Shown: positions 46,905 to 55,778 of the stretch, piece after piece
How the letters are laid out: each line of letters starts with the position of its first letter
Position numbering within the stretch: the first letter of the stretch is position 1
From: Tenacibaculum haliotis
GTDB lineage: Bacteria; Bacteroidota; Bacteroidia; Flavobacteriales; Flavobacteriaceae
Length of the DNA stretch: 55,778 nucleotides
Assembly: GCF_025215075.1 (NCBI RefSeq)
Contig: NZ_JAOBTH010000017.1
Coordinates: forward strand, 5,001-60,778
Reading direction: 5' to 3'
Program-made: the position numbers and the translations under genes
Notes under the pieces: generated by a model
The model's input: only the letters and a program-made list of their open reading frames with translations
What the model was told of the DNA's origin: nothing
Database searches by the model: none

Positions 46905-47561
46905 TTAATTTTTTTGTATATAAATATTGTTTGCTACTTTGTTTGAAATCGTCATTTCTTTCTCGTTAATTTTTACTAAAAAAGAATCATCAAAAGGTTC
47001 TTTATCTAACACTTGTATATTGAGTCCTAATCCGATTTCTTGCTTGTCTAAAAAACGTAAAAACTCAGAAGAAGTATCGTTTACACCTACACAAACACCT
47101 TTTTCATTTTTTTGCAGTGTAGCTAACAAGCTTTTTTTTATTTGCGGTAAATTTCCTTCCTTATCAGGAATTGGATCTCCGTGTGGATCTCTTTTAGGAT
47201 GTCCTAAAAAGGCATCTAACTCGTCTATTAATTTTGGCGATTTTATATGCTCTAATTGCTCTGCTACTTCATGCACTTCATCCCAAGAAAAATTAAGCTT
47301 TTCTACCAAAAAAACTTCCCACAATCGATGTTTACGAATAATGCTAGCCGCAGTTTTTTTTCCGAGTTCGGTTAACGTAACACCTTGATACTTTTTATAA
47401 ACAACCACTTCTTTATCAGATAGCTTTTTAATCATATCTGTTACCGAAGAAGCTTTTGTTTTTAATCGCTTAGCAATAGCATTTGTACTGATTCCTTTAT
47501 CAGATATTGCCGCTAGGTGATAAATGGTTTTAATATAATTTTCTTCTGATTGGCTAAACAT
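46905..47561 (-). CDS. DtxR/MntR-family metal-dependent repressor
   Basis: A 218-residue regulator. The winged helix is at residues 1-70 (SQSEENYIKTIYHLA, then TKASSVTDMIKKLSDKE), and the dimerisation/metal domain at about 70-145 (HRLWEVFLVEKLNFSWDEVH, EQLEHI, LGHPKRDPHGDPIP). A FeoA/SH3-like domain follows (about 150-218). It is the first gene of a metal-uptake operon and is divergent from a TonB receptor. The palindrome at 47610-47633 is the likely operator. It should repress both when metal is plentiful; whether the metal is Mn or Fe cannot be told. Confidence 0.92.
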   Translation of the reverse strand: MFSQSEENYIKTIYHLAAISDKGISTNAIAKRLKTKASSVTDMIKKLSDKEVVVYKKYQGVTLTELGKKTAASIIRKHRLWEVFLVEKLNFSWDEVHEVAEQLEHIKSPKLIDELDAFLGHPKRDPHGDPIPDKEGNLPQIKKSLLATLQKNEKGVCVGVNDTSSEFLRFLDKQEIGLGLNIQVLDKEPFDDSFLVKINEKEMTISNKVANNIYIQKN

Positions 47562-47609
47562 TGTATTTTTTTGACTTTACAAATATATAAATTTTCATTT
47601 ATATAAAAT

Positions 47610-47633
47610 AATTTTTAGTCTTATCTAAAAATT
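47610..47633. promoter_or_regulatory. DtxR/MntR-type operator between regulator and TonB receptor
   Basis: AATTTTTAG-TCTTAT-CTAAAAATT is a perfect 9-bp inverted repeat in the 109-bp divergent region. It overlaps the expected -33 position of the TonB-receptor promoter, whose -7 element is TACCTTTG (47638-47645), and abuts the regulator's promoter region (-7-like TATATTTG, complement at 47580-47587). The size and symmetry match DtxR-family operators. Confidence 0.7.
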
Positions 47634-47670
47634 ATTTTACCTTTGTGAAAAAATAATAAATAAAGTACCC

Positions 47671-49998
47671 ATGAAAAATGCTGTTTTTTTAATTATTCTA
47701 TTTACAACTACCATCGTAAAAGCACAAGTAATTACAGGAAAAACAACCAATACAAAAGGAGAAACAGTTCCTTTTGTAAACATTCTTATAAAAGGAACAA
47801 ACATCGGAACAACTACAGATGAGAATGGAAATTACACGATAGAAACATCAAAAAGTAAATTTGTTTTAATTGCTTCTTCTATTGGATTTTTATCAGAAAG
47901 AAAAAACATCCGCTTAAAATCATCCGAAGAAAAAAAAGTTGATTTTATTTTAACTGAAACTACCGAAATTTTAGATCAGGTTACTGTAACAGGAACAAGA
48001 ACAGACAGAAGAAGTACTAAAAACCCTGTAATTGTAAATGTAATTAACAGTGAAACTTTAGCAAATGTGCAAGCATGTAATTTATCGGAAGGTTTAAAAT
48101 TTCAGACTGGTTTACGTGTAGAAACGGATTGCCAAACTTGTAATTACACGCAATTACGTATGAACGGGTTGGCAGGTGGTTATTCTCAAATATTAATAAA
48201 TGGGCGACCAATTTTTAGCCCGCTAACCGGTTTATATGGTTTAGAGCAAATACCTACCAATATGATAGATCGCATTGAAGTAGTTCGCGGTGGCGGATCT
48301 GCATTATACGGATCGAGCGCTATTGGAGGAACCGTTAATGTGATTACCAATGTTCCTAAAAAAGACGATTATAGTATTCAATATACCTATCAAAATTTAA
48401 AAGGGGCTTCAGATCATATCATTGCTGGTAATGCAACGGTTGTTAATGATGCTAAAAATGCTGGAATTTCTTTTTTTATAAACAATAGAGCTCGAGAAAT
48501 TTACGATCACAATGGCGATAACTTCTCTGAATTACCACAATTAAAAAACAACTCATTTGGTACTAATTTATTTTTTTTACCGACAGAAAATCAGAAGTTA
48601 GAAATTAACTTCAGTAAAATGAATGAATACCGTTATGGTGGCGAAATGATTAAAAACGCGCCGAATTTTGCGTTACAATCCGAAGAAAGAACACACGATG
48701 TGTATGTTGGTAATATTGATTATCAAATTAATTTTAATGAAGATAAAAGCTCATTAATTACCTATTTTGCTTCTCAATACACCGCCAGAGATCATTACAC
48801 AGGTATTCGCCCAGAAATAGGTACTCCCGAAGACACAGCTCACTTGGCAAATCCGCCTTATGGAAATTCAGAAACCACTACGTTTCAAGGTGGAATTCAG
48901 TTTAATCATAAACTAGAAGATTTTTTACAAGGAAATAATGTATTAACTATTGGTGGGGAGTTTGTACAAGATGATGTGTATGACGAAATTGATGCTTATA
49001 AATATGTTGTGGATCAGGTTACTAAAAACTACGGATTCTTTTTTCAGAGTGATTGGGAAATAAACGAAAAGTGGAATTTACTTGCTGGTGTTCGTTATGA
49101 TCATCATAAATTAAATGCTTTAAAAAGAGACGGAACCAAAAAATTAATAACCAATAATGTGACGAGTCCACGAGTTTCTTTACTTTTTAAACCTTTTGAA
49201 AAAGCACAAGTAAGAGCAACCTGGGGAACCGGTTTTAGAGCGCCACAAGCTTTTGATACCGATTTACATATTGCTTTTGCTGGTGGCGGAATATCGAGAG
49301 TACAACTTGCTGATGATTTAAAAAGGGAACGCTCTAATAGTTATACCGTTTCTTTTAATTACGATCAACCAACAGAACATTATATATACGGCTTTACAGT
49401 TGAAAGTTTTTATACCAACTTAAATGATGCTTTCTTTTTAGAAGCTATAGGGGAAGATGAATTTGGTGAAGTTTTTGAAAAAAGAAATGGTGATGGCGCT
49501 ATTGTAAAAGGAATTGCATTAGAAATAAGATTAAATTACGACGGAATTTTTCAGTTTGACGCTGGTTTTACGTATCAATCAAGTAAATATAATACTGCCA
49601 TTAATAATTCTGATGCTTTAAATCCGAAGAAAGAATTTTTACGCACTCCAACTACTTACGGATATGCAACAGCAACATATACACCAAATCAAAAAATTAA
49701 AACAGCCTTAAATTTAGTGTATACTGGCACCATGGATGTGCTGCACTTAGCGTCAACTAACAGCTTAATTGAAGATGAATATTTTAAATCTCCTAATTTT
49801 TTTAATGTAGGGATTAAAACAAGTTATAATTTTGAATTACAAAAGCTAGATAGTAATATCGAATTTTTTGTAGGTATTAAAAACGTTTTTGATGAATATC
49901 AAAACTCATTTGACATCGGCAAAGAACGTGATAGTAACTTTATTTATGGCCCCGCAAACCCAAGAACTTACACCTTAGGCTTTAAAATATTTAAATAG
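47671..49998 (+). CDS. TonB-dependent outer membrane receptor, metal-regulated
   Basis: A 775-residue receptor with a signal peptide (1-18) and a carboxypeptidase-regulatory-like domain (about 20-95, ITGKTTNTKGETVPFVN). The plug domain (about 110-230) contains GLRVETDCQTCNYTQLRMNG and RVEVVRGG-type IEVVRGGGSALYGSSAIGG, and a 22-stranded barrel ends LGFKIFK. The CxxC in the plug is unusual. Divergent location with the DtxR-family operator suggests uptake of a metal or its chelate, feeding the adjacent ABC transporter. It is BtuB/CirA-like rather than SusC-like; no SusD partner is present. Confidence 0.93.
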   Translation: MKNAVFLIILFTTTIVKAQVITGKTTNTKGETVPFVNILIKGTNIGTTTDENGNYTIETSKSKFVLIASSIGFLSERKNIRLKSSEEKKVDFILTETTEILDQVTVTGTRTDRRSTKNPVIVNVINSETLANVQACNLSEGLKFQTGLRVETDCQTCNYTQLRMNGLAGGYSQILINGRPIFSPLTGLYGLEQIPTNMIDRIEVVRGGGSALYGSSAIGGTVNVITNVPKKDDYSIQYTYQNLKGASDHIIAGNATVVNDAKNAGISFFINNRAREIYDHNGDNFSELPQLKNNSFGTNLFFLPTENQKLEINFSKMNEYRYGGEMIKNAPNFALQSEERTHDVYVGNIDYQINFNEDKSSLITYFASQYTARDHYTGIRPEIGTPEDTAHLANPPYGNSETTTFQGGIQFNHKLEDFLQGNNVLTIGGEFVQDDVYDEIDAYKYVVDQVTKNYGFFFQSDWEINEKWNLLAGVRYDHHKLNALKRDGTKKLITNNVTSPRVSLLFKPFEKAQVRATWGTGFRAPQAFDTDLHIAFAGGGISRVQLADDLKRERSNSYTVSFNYDQPTEHYIYGFTVESFYTNLNDAFFLEAIGEDEFGEVFEKRNGDGAIVKGIALEIRLNYDGIFQFDAGFTYQSSKYNTAINNSDALNPKKEFLRTPTTYGYATATYTPNQKIKTALNLVYTGTMDVLHLASTNSLIEDEYFKSPNFFNVGIKTSYNFELQKLDSNIEFFVGIKNVFDEYQNSFDIGKERDSNFIYGPANPRTYTLGFKIFK

Positions 49999-50023
49999 CA
50001 AACTAATACATACAGCATACTGA

Positions 50024-50057
50024 AACCGTGTAGATTATATAATCTGCACGGTTTTTT
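50024..50057 (+). terminator. Terminator of the metal-regulated TonB receptor
   Basis: AACCGTGTAGATT-ATAT-AATCTGCACGGTT, a 13-bp stem with one wobble and a T run (50052-50057). Confidence 0.88.
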
Positions 50058-50058
50058 C

Positions 50059-50085
50059 GTAATCTACAGTTAATATTCTCATAAC
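50059..50085 (+). promoter_or_regulatory. Upstream motif shared with the TSP3 gene (copy 1)
   Basis: GTAATCTACAGTTAATATTC-TCATAAC, recurring in shortened form at 54377-54399 (GTAATCTGTAGTTAAC-TCATAAC). The two lie 123 and 50 bp before the genes at 50208 and 54449. Candidate common operator; no known factor. Confidence 0.35.
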
Positions 50086-50207
50086 AAAACAAGCTTTCAT
50101 TAACATTTAAAAAACATTCTAATAAAACAAGCATAATTTACCCGTAACATTAGCTTTACAATATAACGCCAGATTTGCAGTGTATTTAAGAACTCAAGTT
50201 AGTTATA

Positions 50208-52997
50208 ATGAAAAAAATAATAGTGATTACTCTTTTAAGCCTTTGCAGCTTTGTTTATTCTCAAGACAAAGGAACTGTAGTTGGTACACTTACAGATAAA
50301 GAGATGAATAATGAAGCATTACCATTTGCAAATGTCTTTATAAAAGGAACCTCAATTGGTGCAACTACCGATTTTGATGGTAAGTATACGCTTAATGTTC
50401 CAACAGGGAGCCAAATAATTGTATTTAGTTTTGTTGGATATCAAACCGTAGAAAAACAAATTATTGTTAAAACAAATGAAACATTAACCCTTAACCAAGA
50501 ATTAGGCGCCAACGAAGGTGTTGCTTTAGATGAAATTGAAATTAAAGCCAGTACAAGTAAAAATAAAGCGAGTGCTTTATTATTAGACCAAAAAAAAGCT
50601 ACAGTAATAAAAGAAAGTATTGGTGCTGAAGAGTTATCGACTAAAGGAGTTAGTGATGCTGCTGTAGCGGCAACGAAAGTTGCTGGTATTTCAAAGCAAC
50701 AAGGTTCTAATAAAATTTTTGTTAGGGGTTTAGGTGATAGATATAATAGTACCACTTTAAATGGATTGCCATTACCCTCTAATAACCCAAGTTATAAGAA
50801 TATTTCTCTTGAGTTATTTCCTACAGGCATAATACAAAATGTAGGAGTAAGTAAAACTTTCTCAGCCAACTTAACTAGTGATTTGGCTGGTGCAAATGTT
50901 GATATTTCAACAAAAGAACATACTGGTAAGAATGTTATAACTATTGGGTTTTCTAGTGGTATTAACAGTCAAACTACAGGTGGAAAGTTTAAAAAAATTG
51001 ATGGAGCTAATTCGATCGGTTACGCAAAGAGCACCAAACATGGTGTAACAAACCTAAATACAATACCTTTTACTGATAATTTCTCTCCTAAAAATGACCG
51101 TGCTGCAGCCAATACTAATTTATCTGTTTCAGGAGGAAGAAGGTTTAATATAAACGATGAGTCTTCTTTATCAATGTTCTTAGTTGGATCTTTTAACAAC
51201 AACTACTTAACTAGAGATGGAATTTCTATTAACTATCAAAGAAATGATGGTTCTAAAGGAAGTAGTTATACATCTGCTAAAGAGTATAGATATGAAACAT
51301 CAAAATTAGCTATGGGTAATTTTACTTATAGAATAAACTCAAATCATAAAGTAACTTATAACAGCGTTTTTATCCATTCTAACTCTCAAAATATTCAAGA
51401 TTATAGTGGAACAAAACCTGATGTCGCTGATGAAGGTGAAATTGCTCGCTTAATTCTTCAAACACAAAATCAAAACACTTTATTTATTAATCAATTATTA
51501 AGTAGCCATAAATTAAGTGAAAGTATTGATGTTAATTCTGGTTTTTCTTTTAATACAATTAATAATGATGAACCTAATAGAAAAAAGAATCTTTTAAGAC
51601 GTAACGAAAACGAAAACGTTTATTACTTTGCTTCTGGAACACCAAGAAATAATAGTAGATATTATCATAACTTAAAAGAAAATGATATAACTGCTAAATT
51701 AGATATAGCTAAATATTTTGGAGGAAAAGAAGATAATAAAATTAAATTAAACTTAGGATACTTCTTCAGGAATACAGATAGATTAATGAATCAATATTAT
51801 TTTGATTATGACATTAATAATCAAAATAATATAGCAGATATAAATAATCTTAGTGGAGTATTAAATCAACAAGGACTAGATAATGGAATTTTCAGACTAA
51901 AAACACACTTTGGTTTTGGTTCAGATGCCTTATTGCCTATGTTTTACAAAGGAGATAAAACAACCCATGCAGGATATGCTTCTTTAGATTATCAAATTAC
52001 GGATAAGTTATTTGTTAATATGGGAGCTAGATTTGAAAGAATACAAATGGATGTTAGATGGAAAACACCTCAAGATAAAGATGTTGAAAATAACTTTATT
52101 TCAAAAAAAGAAAATTACTTATTACCTACTTTAAATTTGAAATATAATTTTACTGACAATAACATTATTCGTCTTGCAGGAAGTCAAACATACACCTTTC
52201 CTCAGTTTAAAGAAATAGCACCTTTTCCATATGAAGGAGCTGATTACCTTGAAATAGGTAATCCTGATTTAAAACCTTCTGAAAATATTAATATTGATTT
52301 AAAATGGGAACTTTACCCATCTAGAGAAGAATTAATTTCTGCTACAATTTTTGGAAAACGAATTAAAAATGCAATCAGTAGAGTTGAACAAAACGCAGCT
52401 TCTGATAATAATTTCACATATCAAAATACAGGTGATGCTGATGTGTTAGGTCTAGAAGTTGAGTTTAAGAAAAACTTATTCAATTTAGCTAATGATGAAG
52501 ACGATTTTACTAAAGTAATTAAATTAGGGTTTAATGCTAGTTATATGTATACAAATCAGAATCTAACGTCAACTTCAAACTTTAGACCAACAAAAGAAGA
52601 AGAAAAATTAGAAGGAGCAGCACCATTTATATTAAATACAGATTTATCTTATCATTTTAAAAAAGATAACAAACAAACTGTAGCTTCATTAGTCTTTAAT
52701 TATCAAAATGAAAAAGTATACTCTGTAGGATCAAATCTTTTAGATGCCATAATTGAAAAAGCACTTCCTAGGTTAGACCTTGTTTTAAAGCATGATTTTT
52801 CTAAGAAAATTGGAGTTAAGCTTAGCGCTAAAAACTTATTAAACCCAAGTATAGAACGTTATAGAGACATTGGTAATACGTTAATTACCAAAGACCCTAA
52901 TGACAACTCTAAAACAGTAAGTAGACCTTTTGACTTTGTGACTAGATCCTTTAAAAATGGTGTAAACTTATCGTTAGGTTTTACTTATAAACTATAA
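50208..52997 (+). CDS. TonB-dependent outer membrane receptor
   Basis: A 929-residue receptor with a signal peptide (1-18) and a carboxypeptidase-regulatory-like domain (about 22-105, GTLTDKEMNNEALPFANVFI). The plug (about 130-235) contains KVAGISKQQGSNKIFVRGLG and a DRYNSTTLNGLPLPSN block. The barrel ends LSLGFTYKL. The plug pattern (VRGLGDRYNSTTLNG) is that of the TonB receptors with an outer-membrane-protein beta-barrel that bind unknown ligands in Bacteroidota. It is followed 99 bp downstream by a beta-helix lipoprotein, so the two probably form a receptor/surface-lipoprotein pair. The ligand is not predictable. Confidence 0.9.
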   Translation: MKKIIVITLLSLCSFVYSQDKGTVVGTLTDKEMNNEALPFANVFIKGTSIGATTDFDGKYTLNVPTGSQIIVFSFVGYQTVEKQIIVKTNETLTLNQELGANEGVALDEIEIKASTSKNKASALLLDQKKATVIKESIGAEELSTKGVSDAAVAATKVAGISKQQGSNKIFVRGLGDRYNSTTLNGLPLPSNNPSYKNISLELFPTGIIQNVGVSKTFSANLTSDLAGANVDISTKEHTGKNVITIGFSSGINSQTTGGKFKKIDGANSIGYAKSTKHGVTNLNTIPFTDNFSPKNDRAAANTNLSVSGGRRFNINDESSLSMFLVGSFNNNYLTRDGISINYQRNDGSKGSSYTSAKEYRYETSKLAMGNFTYRINSNHKVTYNSVFIHSNSQNIQDYSGTKPDVADEGEIARLILQTQNQNTLFINQLLSSHKLSESIDVNSGFSFNTINNDEPNRKKNLLRRNENENVYYFASGTPRNNSRYYHNLKENDITAKLDIAKYFGGKEDNKIKLNLGYFFRNTDRLMNQYYFDYDINNQNNIADINNLSGVLNQQGLDNGIFRLKTHFGFGSDALLPMFYKGDKTTHAGYASLDYQITDKLFVNMGARFERIQMDVRWKTPQDKDVENNFISKKENYLLPTLNLKYNFTDNNIIRLAGSQTYTFPQFKEIAPFPYEGADYLEIGNPDLKPSENINIDLKWELYPSREELISATIFGKRIKNAISRVEQNAASDNNFTYQNTGDADVLGLEVEFKKNLFNLANDEDDFTKVIKLGFNASYMYTNQNLTSTSNFRPTKEEEKLEGAAPFILNTDLSYHFKKDNKQTVASLVFNYQNEKVYSVGSNLLDAIIEKALPRLDLVLKHDFSKKIGVKLSAKNLLNPSIERYRDIGNTLITKDPNDNSKTVSRPFDFVTRSFKNGVNLSLGFTYKL

Positions 52998-53096
52998 TTT
53001 TATTAACATTTTATTAAATTTAAGATAAAACTGTATTTAATAAACAAACCAATATTTGCAACACAATTTAACATAACAAAAAAACAAAAAACAAAA

Positions 53097-54299
53097 ATGA
53101 AAACAATTAAATTATTATCACTTTTAGCTATTTCTGCATCTTTAATGGTTGGATGTTCAGAAAATGATCCTATAGACAAACCAGATACAGGATTTGATTT
53201 AGAAATCAACGGACAAAATGATTTTGACCCTAAAGATTTAAAAGGTAATATAAATGCTGATATAACTTTAAATTCTGGAATAGAATATTTATTATCTAGC
53301 TCTTTAAAAGTAAAAGAAGGCTACACATTAACGATAGAAGCAGGAACAGTTATTAAATGTAAAGCAGGTGGTACTGATGTTTTTTTAGCTGTTGAAAGAG
53401 GTGCTAAATTAAACGCTAACGGAACTTCTGCAAATCCAGTTATATTTACATCTAATGCTTCTAATGCTAGAGCTGGAGATTGGGGTGGTATAGTAATCGC
53501 TGGTAAAGCAAGAACAAATAAAGGTGCCGAAGCTGAAACTGAAGTAGCTGGTTTAAAATATGGTGGTACTGCTGATAACGATAACTCAGGAACATTAACA
53601 TATGTTAGAACTGAATATACTGGTGCAAAAATTAATGGTGATCAAGAATTTAACGGAATTTCTTTATACTCTGTAGGTTCTGGAACGACAATTAATAACT
53701 TATTTATTTCTAATGGTGCAGATGATGGTATCGAATTTTTTGGAGGTACTGTAAATGTTACTAATGTTATGTGTGTTAACATTAAAGATGATATGTTTGA
53801 CTTTACAGGAGGATATACAGGAACTATGGATAACATGTTTGGTGTTAGAGAAAATGGTTTTAATGATGCTACTGAAGACCCAAGAGGTATTGAAGGAGAC
53901 AGTAATGGATCTAACCCGACAGCAACTCCTGTTTCATCTCCAACAATTAAAAATGTAACAGTATTAAACTTATCAGAAATTACACCTCTTAAATCTGGTG
54001 CTGAAATAAGAAGAGGAACTAACGCGACTATTGAAAACGCATTATTCGCTGCTTATGGAAATGCTTCTTTTGGTAACTTAATTGATACTAAAGATGACAA
54101 AGGTAATGGAACTTTAACAATCACAGATTCTTACAAAATGGGAACAGTAGGTGATAATAAAGAAGGTGGAACTATTACAGGAACTGTTGTAGAAGATGCT
54201 GAAGCTATTACTGCTGATGGTGATGCTTTAACTGTTAAGGCTGGTAGAGGTGCTGATTTTACAAAATTCGCTTGGACTAACTACAGTTTAGAAAAGTAA
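53097..54299 (+). CDS. Beta-helix-like lipoprotein, partner of the TonB receptor
   Basis: A 400-residue lipoprotein: signal peptide and lipobox SLMVGCSEN (Cys20), an Asp-rich N-terminal linker, then a Gly/Asn/Thr-rich body with short repeating strands and turns (YTLTIEAGTVIKCKAGGTD, LNANGTSANPVIFTSN, NARAGDWGGIVIAGKART). This suggests a right-handed parallel beta-helix. It is probably surface-exposed and helps the receptor capture its ligand, but it is not a SusD homologue. A terminator follows. Confidence 0.8.
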   Translation: MKTIKLLSLLAISASLMVGCSENDPIDKPDTGFDLEINGQNDFDPKDLKGNINADITLNSGIEYLLSSSLKVKEGYTLTIEAGTVIKCKAGGTDVFLAVERGAKLNANGTSANPVIFTSNASNARAGDWGGIVIAGKARTNKGAEAETEVAGLKYGGTADNDNSGTLTYVRTEYTGAKINGDQEFNGISLYSVGSGTTINNLFISNGADDGIEFFGGTVNVTNVMCVNIKDDMFDFTGGYTGTMDNMFGVRENGFNDATEDPRGIEGDSNGSNPTATPVSSPTIKNVTVLNLSEITPLKSGAEIRRGTNATIENALFAAYGNASFGNLIDTKDDKGNGTLTITDSYKMGTVGDNKEGGTITGTVVEDAEAITADGDALTVKAGRGADFTKFAWTNYSLEK

Positions 54300-54324
54300 T
54301 AAATTATTATTTTTCAATAATTAA

Positions 54325-54353
54325 AAATCGAGCTATATGCTCGGTTTTTTTTG
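54325..54353 (+). terminator. Terminator of the receptor-lipoprotein pair
   Basis: AAAATCGAGC-TATAT-GCTCGGTTTT, 5 G/C-rich pairs extended by A/T and wobble pairs, with eight T. Confidence 0.85.
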
Positions 54354-54376
54354 TTTTATAGTTTATTTACTTTTTA

Positions 54377-54399
54377 GTAATCTGTAGTTAACTCATAAC
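54377..54399 (+). promoter_or_regulatory. Upstream motif shared with the TonB receptor gene (copy 2)
   Basis: GTAATCTGTAGTTAAC-TCATAAC, aligning to 50059-50085 apart from a 4-base gap and two substitutions. It lies 50 bp before the start of the TSP3 gene. Confidence 0.35.
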
Positions 54400-54448
54400 C
54401 AAAGAAAAAACTTGATTTTTATAGTATTAAACTTAAAACACGAATACT

Positions 54449-55558
54449 ATGAAAAAAATTACCTTATTCCTTTTTTTAACTATTCCTTTATTCTGTTTTG
54501 GACAATCATACAAATATCACAGAGTTAAAGATTTAGGAAACTCTATTTCTGTTGCAACGGAATCCTTTTGTAATGACTTAGGTTCAAAACATCATAAACT
54601 GAATATATATTTAGTTTCTAAATTAGAAATAAATGAGGTTTACTATTTTCAAGATGTAGATGGTCAAAATTTTTATGGAAAAATAGTACAGGCTGAGGAT
54701 AGTTCTGATCAAGATGCTGATGAATTCATCAATGAGAGTAATGTTAGTGATATAATAAATATTACTTGTAATACTGACACTGATGGAGATGGGATAAATG
54801 ACACTGAAGACAATTGCCCTAACACTTCAAATGCAAATCAAAACGATATCGATAATGACGGTATTGGTGATGCATGCGACTCACAAGATAATAGAGATTC
54901 TGATGGTGATGGGGTACAAAACTGGCAAGACAACTGTCCTAACCAAGCAGGTCCTTCTTCTAACAATGGATGCCCTGTTGGTGACCCTGATTTTATTGTT
55001 ACTGGAATATCTATCAATGCCGGTGGAACTTATACAAGTACATCAGGAGTATTAACTCTCAGAACTAACCAAAACCATAAATTCTGTGTTAATATTAAAA
55101 ATACAGGAGCTGTAACTGGCACAATTAACAATACGGCTTTAATTTTAACAAACAGCTCAAGCTTGAATAGTTCAAGTATTGTAGTTAACCTTCCTTATCC
55201 TAGCTCTTCGTTAAGTATAGCTCCAAACCAAACTAAAGAAATGTGTTCAGAAGTGTATATATGGGACAACTACTTAGGATATAACCTTTCAAGCTTTAAT
55301 TATTTACATGCTATAGCTGACTACCATGGAAACACATCTGAATCTAACGAAGGTAACAATCAAGCTTACGCAAGCGTTAACTCCTCATCATTTAAAACCC
55401 CTACCCAGTTGACTATCCATGATGTAAACGGAAATAAAATTAATGAAACTGCTATCAATAGCAAAACACAAGAAGCTGATATTATTAAAAGCCTACCAGA
55501 AGGTTTCTATTTTATTGATAAAGACGGTAAAAAAAGTAAAATTTATAAAAAGAATTAA
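54449..55558 (+). CDS. Secreted protein with TSP3 repeats and C-terminal sorting-like domain
   Basis: A 369-residue exported protein: signal peptide (1-19, [18 protein letters not shown]), an N-terminal domain of about 85 residues of unknown type, then thrombospondin type-3 repeats at about 108-178 ([42 protein letters not shown]). A CARDB-like beta-sandwich follows (about 180-315) and a C-terminal segment ([31 protein letters not shown]) like a shortened type IX secretion type-A sorting domain. Probably a calcium-binding surface or secreted adhesin-like protein. Function unknown. Confidence 0.82.
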   Translation: MKKITLFLFLTIPLFCFGQSYKYHRVKDLGNSISVATESFCNDLGSKHHKLNIYLVSKLEINEVYYFQDVDGQNFYGKIVQAEDSSDQDADEFINESNVSDIINITCNTDTDGDGINDTEDNCPNTSNANQNDIDNDGIGDACDSQDNRDSDGDGVQNWQDNCPNQAGPSSNNGCPVGDPDFIVTGISINAGGTYTSTSGVLTLRTNQNHKFCVNIKNTGAVTGTINNTALILTNSSSLNSSSIVVNLPYPSSSLSIAPNQTKEMCSEVYIWDNYLGYNLSSFNYLHAIADYHGNTSESNEGNNQAYASVNSSSFKTPTQLTIHDVNGNKINETAINSKTQEADIIKSLPEGFYFIDKDGKKSKIYKKN

Positions 55559-55631
55559 TATTCTTTCACTTAAAAAAAACCGAGCCTCACAGGAGGGCAC
55601 TGAAAAAGCAACTCTTTTTGAAATTTAACTT

Positions 55632-55679
55632 TAAAAGCGATTAAGAAATGTTACATTTCTCTTAATCGCTTTTTGTTTG
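55632..55679 (+). terminator. Terminator after the TSP3 gene
   Basis: GCGATTAAGAAATG-TTA-CATTTCTCTTAATCGC, a long stem with a two-base bulge, followed by TTTTTG. The last 100 bases of the window (55680-55778) show no gene. Confidence 0.75.
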
Positions 55680-55778
55680 CTGTACTTTTTTTGATAAAGT
55701 CTTATGTTATATAAAAATTGGGTAAAACAAACCGTTTTTTAACTGCTATTTTAGGCAACTCTGACTTTGTTACTAGCT

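Noticed and set aside
55559..55778. A gene at the right edge of the window
   Set aside because: After the TSP3 gene only a terminator can be supported; the last 100 bases have no coding signal.

Overview
The window is an AT-rich chromosomal segment of a Bacteroidota bacterium, most likely a marine-type Flavobacteriaceae (Tenacibaculum/Polaribacter-like; the genus is a guess). The evidence is the 16S rRNA type, promoters of the Bacteroidota form TTG-N19-TANNTTTG, a TonB receptor with a carboxypeptidase-regulatory-like N-terminal domain, an atpD-atpC pair standing alone, and an OmpA protein with thrombospondin type-3 repeats.

Layout. 1-1160: 5' three quarters of a 16S rRNA gene on the minus strand, with a boxA-like leader and three tandem promoters up to about 1680. 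1680-2420: gene-free, with two copies of a dispersed repeat. 2423-6548: 2-oxoglutarate dehydrogenase E2 and E1 (minus), with a third repeat copy between them. 6818-7033: two identical tRNA-Asn genes. 6987-19369: a genomic island of about 12.3 kb inserted at the second tRNA-Asn. It is bounded by a 49-bp direct repeat of the tRNA 3' part and carries a tyrosine recombinase, small unknown proteins, a winged-helix initiator-like protein, and an XRE regulator. Its cargo is one tightly packed operon: hsdM, hsdS, a PD-(D/E)XK nuclease, hsdR and a YgjP-like metallopeptidase. 19412-28826: biotin genes bioF, bioD, bioA, a ketoacyl synthase and bioB, interspersed with a DUF2007-like gene, a Coa1-like protein, an NfeD-flotillin pair and a block of four 193-bp tandem repeats.

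28924-39237 is housekeeping: a TM2 protein, VOC and DUF1801 proteins, a D-2-hydroxyacid dehydrogenase, panB, an ECF sigma factor with a small ZAS-type partner, an O-methyltransferase, tatA, atpC-atpD, an OmpA-family protein and kbl. 39303-42428 is an AddA/UvrD-like helicase-nuclease. 42533-47561 is a minus-strand metal-uptake operon (DtxR/MntR regulator, binding lipoprotein, ATPase, two permeases), interrupted by a four-helix-bundle (S23-type) gene that appears to have removed the normal start codon of the first permease. It is divergent from a TonB receptor, with a 24-bp DtxR-type palindrome between them. The window ends with a second TonB receptor, a beta-helix lipoprotein and a secreted TSP3 protein.

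The best candidates for something new are the island's composite restriction/nuclease/protease operon with recognisable att and arm sites, the inverted half-tRNA beside attL, the four-helix-bundle insertion in the metal operon, and the tandem hairpin repeat array upstream of bioB. All functions are inferred from sequence reading only; no database search was run.
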